Positions 15,367-19,671 of a stretch of 19,671 nucleotides of DNA are shown here, piece after piece. The notes below the pieces were generated by a model that saw only the letters and a list, made by a program, of their open reading frames with translations, was not told where the DNA came from and made no database searches. Every line of letters starts with the position of its first letter. The stretch's first letter is position 1. This DNA is from Flavobacteriaceae bacterium (lineage in GTDB: Bacteria > Bacteroidota > Bacteroidia > Flavobacteriales > Flavobacteriaceae). Location: positions 49,865 through 69,535 of the forward strand of contig PAUJ01000007.1 in the NCBI GenBank assembly GCA_002713705.1, given 5' to 3'. Both the position numbers and the translations under genes were made by a program.

Positions 15367-16228
15367 TAATTGTTTTATTTAATAATTGACTTGGTTTATT
15401 TTCAAAATTCTGATTATAAGCCCCTACTACTTTTAATTCTTTTACTGCTTTTTCCAATACTTTAATCACATCTTTAAATAATTTATAATCTTTAAAAACA
15501 ACATCTACAAAAAAAGAATATTGCCAAGGTTCGCCAACAATAGGCAAGGATTGTATTTTTGTTAAACTAATTTCAAAAGTACTAAACAATTGTAAAACAT
15601 TAGAAAGACTACCTACCCTATGATCTAATTTAAATTTTAATGTTGCTTTATTAGCTTCTCTTGTAGTCGTTTTTATTTCTTTTCCTATTAAAACAAAACG
15701 AGTTTGATTTTCGCTATTATTTTGAATCTTGCTCTCTAAAATTTTTAATCCAAACTTTTCAGCAACTTGTTTCCCAGCTATAGCGGCTATTCCTTTTAAG
15801 TTTTGTTCTTTTATTTTTTTCGCTTCTGAAGCCGTATCGGCTCCTTCAATTATTTTTATATGAGGTGGGATTTTCCGTAAATAATTTTTACATTGAAGTA
15901 ACGCTACTGGATGGGAATGAATTTCTAAAACATCATGAATCGTTTCGGATTCTAGCGCCATCATATACATTTGTATATTTAAAAAAACTTCGTCCATAAT
16001 GACCAAACCACTCTCATCTATTAAGTTATAATTTGGCAAAATAGATCCCGCAATTGTGTTTTCTATTGCAAGAACACCAAAATCTGCACTCAAATTATTA
16101 ATAGATTCGGTGACCTTTTCAAAACTAGTACACTTGATTAATTCAATTTCTTTCTTAGGAAACATTTTTTTTACAGCCATGTCATGGAATGAACTTTCGA
16201 TTCCCTGGATTGCAATTTTTAGATTCAT
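15356..16228 (-). CDS. pheA: Prephenate dehydratase
   Basis: Converts prephenate to phenylpyruvate, the committed step to phenylalanine. At 290 residues it is full length. The catalytic dehydratase domain is about residues 3-182, with GVLAIENTIAGSI (51-63), IHSHPVALLQC (103-113) and NQTRFVLIG (174-182; the TRF Thr is catalytic). A C-terminal ACT domain follows (about 194-270), with LDHRVGSLSNVL and ISLTKIQSLPIVGEPWQYSFFVDV. The Phe-binding ESRP motif of proteobacterial PheA reads QSLP here, so feedback by Phe may differ in strength. There is no fused chorismate mutase. That activity is in the next gene, which overlaps by 11 nt. Transcription passes through the Phe-rich leader ORF and hairpin at 16245-16373. 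Confidence 0.95.
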   Translation of the reverse strand: MNLKIAIQGIESSFHDMAVKKMFPKKEIELIKCTSFEKVTESINNLSADFGVLAIENTIAGSILPNYNLIDESGLVIMDEVFLNIQMYMMALESETIHDVLEIHSHPVALLQCKNYLRKIPPHIKIIEGADTASEAKKIKEQNLKGIAAIAGKQVAEKFGLKILESKIQNNSENQTRFVLIGKEIKTTTREANKATLKFKLDHRVGSLSNVLQLFSTFEISLTKIQSLPIVGEPWQYSFFVDVVFKDYKLFKDVIKVLEKAVKELKVVGAYNQNFENKPSQLLNKTINEK

Positions 16229-16244
16229 AATTTTAAATTTTTGT

Positions 16245-16274
16245 AAAAAAAAAGTCTCGGATTATTTCCGAGAC
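16245..16274 (-). terminator. Attenuator terminator in the pheA leader
   Basis: On the minus strand GTCTCGGA (16274-16267) and TCCGAGAC (16261-16254) form a perfect 8-bp stem around a 5-nt loop, directly followed by nine T residues (16253-16245). It stands 17 nt before the pheA ATG and 27 nt after the stop of the leader ORF. An intrinsic terminator between promoter and gene only makes sense as a conditional one. No other minus-strand gene ends here. Confidence 0.9.
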
Positions 16275-16343
16275 CATTATATAATTATATGTTGAATTTA
16301 ATTACATCAGTGTCTCGTTTCTTTCTTTAAAAAAGAAAAACGA
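16267..16343 (-). promoter_or_regulatory. Antiterminator and pause hairpin of the pheA attenuator
   Basis: CGAGAC (16317-16312), inside leader codons 19-21, is complementary to GTCTCG in the 5' arm of the terminator, giving a 6-bp alternative (2:3) helix that excludes the terminator. The same segment is also the foot of an upstream hairpin (1:2) at 16343-16315. There TCGTTT pairs with AAACGA and TTCTTT with AAAGAA (2-nt bulge), and the 5' arm is made of the Phe codons. A ribosome stalled on those codons would open 1:2 and allow 2:3. A ribosome at the stop codon would cover segment 2 and allow termination. Confidence 0.75.
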
Positions 16344-16373
16344 AAAATCATTGTATGTAATAAAATTATTCAT
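16302..16373 (-). CDS. Phe-rich leader peptide of the pheA operon (23 aa)
   Basis: ATG 16373 to TAA 16304-16302. The peptide starts MNNFITY, runs through NDFSFFFFKE and ends ETLM. Phe occupies positions 4, 10 and 12-15, that is six of 23 residues, with four consecutive Phe codons (TTT TTC TTT TTT). Immediately upstream of a terminator and of pheA this has the composition and position of an attenuation leader peptide, comparable in logic to enterobacterial PheL. Its job would be to report Phe-tRNA charging by ribosome stalling, not to make a functional protein. An ATG at 16351 in another frame opens a 14-codon ORF that also passes through this U-rich stretch, but it has fewer Phe codons. Confidence 0.8.
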   Translation of the reverse strand: MNNFITYNDFSFFFFKERNETLM

Positions 16374-16380
16374 TGTATGT
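16348..16380. repeat. Direct repeat TCATTGTATGT, two copies 22 bp apart
   Basis: Identical 11-bp copies lie at 16348-16358 and 16370-16380, start to start 22 bp, about two helical turns. They cover the start of the leader ORF, and each contains an ATG on the minus strand. They could be tandem operator sites for a repressor acting on the pheA leader or on the divergent gldA-like gene, or a duplicated translation start. They have no other explanation in the annotation. Confidence 0.5.
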
Positions 16381-16443
16381 TTAATAATTGCTAAAGTAAT
16401 TAATTCTTGAAAACAAGCTCTAATTTTTTACTTTTTATTTATG

Positions 16444-16451
16444 TAGTTTTG
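16444..16451 (+). promoter_or_regulatory. TAnnTTTG -7 box of the gldA-like gene
   Basis: TAGTTTTG matches the -7 consensus exactly and ends 13 nt before the ATG at 16465. No TTG lies at the expected -33 distance. On the opposite strand, upstream of the Phe leader, only a one-mismatch box (TACTTTAG, 16398-16391) is seen, with a TTG 15 nt away, so the pheA operon promoter remains uncertain. Confidence 0.45.
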
Positions 16452-16464
16452 TTTTAATTTTAAT

Positions 16465-17163
16465 ATGGCGATAAAAGTAGAAAATATCACTAAAAAATAT
16501 GGCGATCAAATTGCCTTGAATCAAGTTTCATTTTCAATACAAAAAGGTGAAATCGTCGGATTTTTAGGCCCAAATGGGGCAGGAAAATCTACAATGATGA
16601 AAATTTTAACCACTTATATTTCAACATTTGAAGGAAATGCATGGGTCAACAGCTATTCTGTTTTAAATGAGAAAATTAAAGTTCAAAAATGTATCGGTTA
16701 CCTTCCAGAGCACAATCCTCTATACCTAGATATGTATGTTCGAGAATATTTAAATTTTAATGCAGAAGTTTATAATATTGACAAAGCGCAAGTTGAAATT
16801 GTTATTGAGGAGACAGGATTATTATCGGAAGCTCATAAAAAAATCGAACAACTATCAAAAGGTTATAGACAGCGTGTAGGACTTGCCAATGCATTACTTC
16901 ATAATCCTGAAGTTTTAATTTTAGACGAACCTACAACAGGCTTAGACCCTAATCAATTAATTGAAATTAGAGACCTTATAAAAAAAGTCGCTAAGGAAAG
17001 TGGTAAAACCGTATTACTATCGACACATATCATGCAAGAAGTTGAAGCTATTTGCGATCGTGTTATGATATTAAATAAAGGAAATTTAATACATGATAAA
17101 TCTATAAAAGAAACCCTAAAAGAAACTAGCTTAGAAAATTTATTTACGAAACTGACTAGTTAA
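16465..17163 (+). CDS. gldA: GldA-like ABC transporter ATP-binding protein, short form (232 aa)
   Basis: A complete ABC ATPase domain: Walker A GPNGAGKST (35-43), Q-loop region YLPEHNPLYLDMYVREYL (79-96), signature LSKGYRQRVGLA (130-141), Walker B VLILDEPTTGLD (150-161) and switch His188 in LLSTHIMQEVEAICDRV. Wording throughout, notably MKILTTYI and PEHNPLYL-MYVREYL, is that of GldA, the ATPase of the GldAFG transporter linked to gliding and type IX secretion. GldA of Flavobacterium is about 300 residues as I remember it. Here the chain stops about 30 residues after the D-loop/His region, yet ends SLENLFTKLT like the GldA C terminus, so roughly 65 residues between appear absent. It may be a shortened GldA or a paralogue. 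No permease gene is adjacent. The gene overlaps the convergent GIN gene by 8 bp. Confidence 0.7.
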   Translation: MAIKVENITKKYGDQIALNQVSFSIQKGEIVGFLGPNGAGKSTMMKILTTYISTFEGNAWVNSYSVLNEKIKVQKCIGYLPEHNPLYLDMYVREYLNFNAEVYNIDKAQVEIVIEETGLLSEAHKKIEQLSKGYRQRVGLANALLHNPEVLILDEPTTGLDPNQLIEIRDLIKKVAKESGKTVLLSTHIMQEVEAICDRVMILNKGNLIHDKSIKETLKETSLENLFTKLTS

Positions 17164-17899
17164 AAATAAGCCTACCTGTATAATATTCGGTGACATTAAT
17201 CAATGGGGGTTCATTTTTAGAAATAACATCTCCTAAACTTCTTATTTCTCCAATAATTGATATTTGAGGATTTACAATTATTTTGTTGGTACTTCTATGA
17301 AAAACTATCAAATCTTGAATTAAAAAATCTGCTGCTTCTACTCTAGAGTTACCAGAATATAAAGCTATATTAGCTTTTATAGCGGAACCGGTTAAGAAAA
17401 AATTAGAAAAACCATTTGCCGTAATATTCAAGTTTTCAACTTCTAAATCTAGTATAAAATCTCCGTTGGTATAAAATTCTTCTGTTTCATAATCTTCAGA
17501 TAGCAGTGTTAAGTTAGCGTACCTTAAAACACCAATACTGGAAACTGTAAGGGATGAATTATTTCTTATTTCTTCAATATTAGGAGCTGTTACATAGGCC
17601 TTTGTGATTCCATAATCACGAACAAAATTACATCCTATATTATTGGTTAAATAAAGAACACCATCGGTGGTTAAAACGTCTATTTCGTTTATAATATTTT
17701 CTCCAGTTTCTATAACAACTTTATAATCAGCACCTTCTTTTATAAATAACTGAATCTTTTTATTTACTGAAATTTTAGAAAATGGACCAACGTTTATTTC
17801 AGATTCTATAATAGTACCCGCTGCTTTAAAACAATCCGGAGCATTATCGGTATTACAGGAACAAAAACAAATAATAATTAAGTAAAAATATTTTTTCAT
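17156..17899 (-). CDS. GIN-domain (DUF2807) lipoprotein
   Basis: A 247-residue protein with a lipoprotein-type signal (MKKYFYLIIICFCSC, probable lipidated Cys15) followed by Asp/Asn-rich spacer NTDNAPDC. The body is a repetitive beta-rich domain of the head-GIN/DUF2807 type: FSKISVNKKIQLFIKEGADYKVVIETGENI, LYLTN, then LTVSSIG, LDLEVENLNITANGFSNFFLTGS and IKANIALYSGNSRVEA, which suggests a right-handed beta-helix. Its function is unknown in the family. It follows the acyloxyacyl hydrolase gene by 12 nt, so the two are one operon and may act together at the outer membrane. The stop overlaps the end of the gldA-like gene by 8 bp in convergent orientation, leaving no room for a terminator. Confidence 0.8.
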   Translation of the reverse strand: MKKYFYLIIICFCSCNTDNAPDCFKAAGTIIESEINVGPFSKISVNKKIQLFIKEGADYKVVIETGENIINEIDVLTTDGVLYLTNNIGCNFVRDYGITKAYVTAPNIEEIRNNSSLTVSSIGVLRYANLTLLSEDYETEEFYTNGDFILDLEVENLNITANGFSNFFLTGSAIKANIALYSGNSRVEAADFLIQDLIVFHRSTNKIIVNPQISIIGEIRSLGDVISKNEPPLINVTEYYTGRLIFN

Positions 17900-17911
17900 T
17901 GTATTACTAAT

Positions 17912-19015
17912 TTATAGCCTTAGTCCAAATCCAAATTCTATTGCTTCTGCCTGTGCAAAATGAGATTTTAAAGAGATTACAGCAAATAACTTATCTTTAT
18001 AAAGATATCTTTTTAATCCAAAACGCAAATAAATTCGTTCTGAAAACTTGTATGGATAGTAGGCATAATAACCTATTTGAGAACTAATCGCATTTCTATT
18101 AATCCGTAATTCATGTCCAATAAAAACTCCTACTCTCTTATAATCCTCATCTCCAGATAATTCAAATTCTGGATAAGCAATTGCTCTGTATTTAATAAAT
18201 TCTTCTAAATATTTTGAGATAAAGACATCAGCACCAAATTGAAGGGTACTATAATAATTTAAGCGTTTGTCTGCGAAAGCAGAAAACACATACAAAGGAT
18301 AGGTATCTGATCCAATTAAATCGCTTTGATTCCAACCAAACCGATAAACAAAATTGAATTTAACTTTTTCAGAATAATTAACACTATCTTTTTCTGTATG
18401 ATAGGTTGGAGAACTTTTATAATCTAATTGGTAATTAAGTCCCGCATTAAGCAATAGTGAATTGGTACTTGTATTGGGTGCTTTTACATTTCCATTTGAG
18501 TAGTGAAGAAACAAAATACCAACTTGAAAACCAAGACCATTCCAACTATTTTCTTTGATGTAATTTATTTTTATAAATGAGGAACTCAAAATTTTTGATC
18601 CATAAGCATTATTTGAAAAATTAAAATCCTCATTATAAGGGTTCGTGTTGAATGCAATACCGGTTCCTAGAGATAGCTGAAGGTTTCTTTTTAAAAAGTA
18701 AAAACTATAATGACCATACATACTATAATTATCTCCAAGTACCGTGTTTTTTAAATTCTGATAACTTAACGACAAACCCCAATCAGGATAGTTGTATTTT
18801 TTTTCCCACTCTTTTAGTCCAAATGTTTTTTTATTAAACATTAAAAACAAACCGGTAGGATGCCCTTTAATTAGATGTGAAATATCTGGATTGTGCTCAT
18901 AAATATTACCATAAAAGTAACCTGCTCCAAATGAAAATGTATTCTTTTTTTCATCTTGAGATAAGCCTTTAACAGCTATCATAAAAAATAGCATGTAAAT
19001 TAAATATTTATTCAT
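17912..19015 (-). CDS. PagL-like acyloxyacyl hydrolase (outer-membrane lipid A deacylase)
   Basis: The signal peptide (residues 1-20) ends VKGLSQ. The mature protein is an outer-membrane beta barrel with many aromatic, alternating strands and a C terminus ending in FGFGLRL. The PagL active-site motif is FLHYSNGNVKAPN with His171 and Ser173. By spacing, the catalytic Glu position (12 after Ser) is Asn185. Such enzymes remove an acyl chain from lipid A. Start choice: the frame extends to a TTG at 19033, but that codon lies inside a TAnnTTTG promoter box, and ATG 19015 gives a proper signal peptide, so I use 19015 (367 residues). It is followed by the GIN lipoprotein gene after 12 nt. Confidence 0.8.
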   Translation of the reverse strand: MNKYLIYMLFFMIAVKGLSQDEKKNTFSFGAGYFYGNIYEHNPDISHLIKGHPTGLFLMFNKKTFGLKEWEKKYNYPDWGLSLSYQNLKNTVLGDNYSMYGHYSFYFLKRNLQLSLGTGIAFNTNPYNEDFNFSNNAYGSKILSSSFIKINYIKENSWNGLGFQVGILFLHYSNGNVKAPNTSTNSLLLNAGLNYQLDYKSSPTYHTEKDSVNYSEKVKFNFVYRFGWNQSDLIGSDTYPLYVFSAFADKRLNYYSTLQFGADVFISKYLEEFIKYRAIAYPEFELSGDEDYKRVGVFIGHELRINRNAISSQIGYYAYYPYKFSERIYLRFGLKRYLYKDKLFAVISLKSHFAQAEAIEFGFGLRL

Positions 19016-19030
19016 TTCTTTTCCAATCCC

Positions 19031-19038
19031 CAAATATA
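19031..19038 (-). promoter_or_regulatory. TAnnTTTG -7 box of the acyloxyacyl hydrolase operon
   Basis: TATATTTG on the minus strand ends 15 nt before the ATG at 19015, an exact -7 consensus. No clear -33 TTG is seen. It overlaps the upstream TTG codon of the frame and thereby argues against that start. Confidence 0.5.
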
Positions 19039-19129
19039 GGTTAATCCTAAAAAAATAGAATAATTTAAATTCATTTATAACTAAGGTTTTGTGTGTTGAA
19101 ATTTATTACTGTTGAGAAGCCAAAGAGCT

Positions 19130-19170
19130 CTTTTAATAAAACAATAAGTATTCTTTAGTTTTATTAAAAG
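19130..19170. repeat. 13-bp perfect inverted repeat upstream of the metK promoter
   Basis: CTTTTAATAAAAC (19130-19142) and GTTTTATTAAAAG (19158-19170) are exact reverse complements around a 15-nt spacer. The right arm ends 3 nt before the -7 box at 19174, so the repeat covers the -33 region. This position suggests an operator, or a bidirectional terminator protecting metK from upstream transcription, though the stem has little G+C. Confidence 0.6.
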
Positions 19171-19173
19171 GCG

Positions 19174-19181
19174 TATATTTG
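19174..19181 (+). promoter_or_regulatory. TAnnTTTG -7 box of metK
   Basis: TATATTTG matches the -7 consensus exactly. Transcription would begin around 19187-19190, just at the 5' edge of the riboswitch stem. No TTG lies at -33 because the inverted repeat occupies that stretch. Confidence 0.6.
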
Positions 19182-19190
19182 AAATTCAAA

Positions 19191-19259
19191 AGAGGAAAAA
19201 TTTGACTGATTGCAACCTCTGTTACTTTTTATGATATTAGTAACATAAATGCTAAAAGG
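19191..19259 (+). ncRNA. SAM-II-type (SAM_alpha) riboswitch upstream of metK
   Basis: AGAGG (19191-19195) pairs with CCTCT (19216-19220) to form P1. The loop holds ATTTGACTGATTGCAA and the 3' part reads ATAAATGCTAAAAGG (19245-19259), matching the two conserved blocks of the SAM-II pseudoknot (AUUU...UUGCAA and AUAAAUG-GCUAAAA-GG). Between them a small extra hairpin (GTTAC 19221-19225 / GTAAC 19240-19244) is inserted. The downstream gene makes SAM, so feedback repression is expected. Unlike the compact cases, where the 3' strand overlaps the ribosome binding site, the metK ATG lies 80 nt further on. Identification is from remembered consensus, without a covariance search. Confidence 0.72.
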
Positions 19260-19339
19260 TAGTGCATACATTCATTAATATGGTGTACTTTCTCCAAGCT
19301 CCATCCGTCAACTATAAATATTAAATTAAAATTCCATTC

Positions 19340-19671
19340 ATGGCTTATTTATTTACATCAGAAAGTGTTTCTGAAGGGCATCCAGACAAAGTAGCAGATC
19401 AAATTAGTGATGCATTAGTTGATCATTTTTTAGCATTTGATCCACAATCAAAAGTTGCCTGTGAAACGCTAGTTACCACTGGTCAAGTAGTTTTGGCAGG
19501 TGAAGTAAAAAGCAATACCTATTTAGATGTTCAGAAAATAGCTAGAGATGTGATCAATAAAATAGGTTATACCAAAAGTGAATACATGTTTGATGGGAAT
19601 TCTTGTGGTGTTTTTTCATCCATTCACGAACAATCTTCAGATATTAATCAAGGAGTAGATCGCAAAGATGG
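19340..19671 (+). CDS. metK: S-adenosylmethionine synthetase (5' part, cut by window edge)
   Basis: Makes SAM from methionine and ATP. The first 110 codons are present. Landmarks are MAYLFTSESVSEGHPDKVADQISDA (with the ATP/metal-binding GHPDK at 13-17), DPQSKVACETLVTTGQVVLAGEV and the beginning of the methionine-binding loop region GNSCGVFSSIHEQSSDINQGVD. The start at 19340 gives the standard N terminus. Control is expected from the riboswitch at 19191-19259. Confidence 0.95.
   Translation, partial: MAYLFTSESVSEGHPDKVADQISDALVDHFLAFDPQSKVACETLVTTGQVVLAGEVKSNTYLDVQKIARDVINKIGYTKSEYMFDGNSCGVFSSIHEQSSDINQGVDRKD

Noticed and set aside
17912..19033. TTG start at 19033 for the acyloxyacyl hydrolase
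   Set aside because: The codon lies within a TAnnTTTG promoter box, and ATG 19015 yields a standard signal peptide.
1..19671. CRISPR arrays, tRNA/rRNA genes, insertion sequences
   Set aside because: I saw no regularly spaced repeats, no cloverleaf candidates and no transposase or integrase motifs on either strand.

Overview
The window comes from a low-G+C (roughly 30% by eye) member of the Bacteroidota, most likely a marine or freshwater Flavobacteriaceae. The evidence is two proteins with type IX secretion (T9SS) sorting domains, a GldA-like ABC ATPase, a PagL-like acyloxyacyl hydrolase paired with a GIN-domain lipoprotein, a KDO8P-type DAHP synthase fused to chorismate mutase, and repeated TAnnTTTG promoter -7 boxes close to start codons. 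Nearly all genes are on the minus strand.

Layout. Positions 1-1752 (minus) hold an ECF sigma factor with a TTG start, a membrane-anchored putative anti-sigma partner overlapping it, and the start of a secreted coiled-coil protein. 1864-2841 is a long-chain polyprenyl diphosphate synthase. Positions 2982-6881 look like an accessory insert: a decayed plus-strand gene for a secreted protein (three in-frame stops), an 841-residue alkaline-phosphatase-superfamily/TPR/sulfotransferase fusion, an overlapping 51-residue membrane protein that is easy to miss, and a divergent T9SS cargo protein. Then follow rlmN, a secreted T9SS lysyl-endopeptidase-like serine protease, and queA, with hairpin terminators after the T9SS cargo gene, the protease gene and queA. 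From 10978 to 16228 a long minus-strand run carries pheA, DAHP synthase/chorismate mutase, rsgA, dtd, mazG, a two-helix membrane protein and aroA. This joins aromatic amino acid synthesis with translation quality-control genes. On the right are a divergent gldA-like gene, a GIN lipoprotein, the acyloxyacyl hydrolase, and the first 110 codons of metK.

The most striking regulatory structure is directly upstream of pheA. A 23-codon minus-strand leader ORF has six Phe codons, four of them consecutive. Behind it lies an 8-bp hairpin with nine T residues, and a CGAGAC segment inside the leader ORF can pair with the 5' arm of that terminator. A further hairpin places the Phe codons opposite this segment. 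This is the full architecture of a phenylalanine transcription attenuator. A second RNA switch, a SAM-II-type riboswitch, precedes metK. It starts about 10 nt after a TAnnTTTG box and lies about 80 nt from the metK start.

The pheA-DAHP synthase junction is an 11-nt overlap. The aminotransferase and tyrA genes that I recall lying between them in other flavobacteria are absent here.
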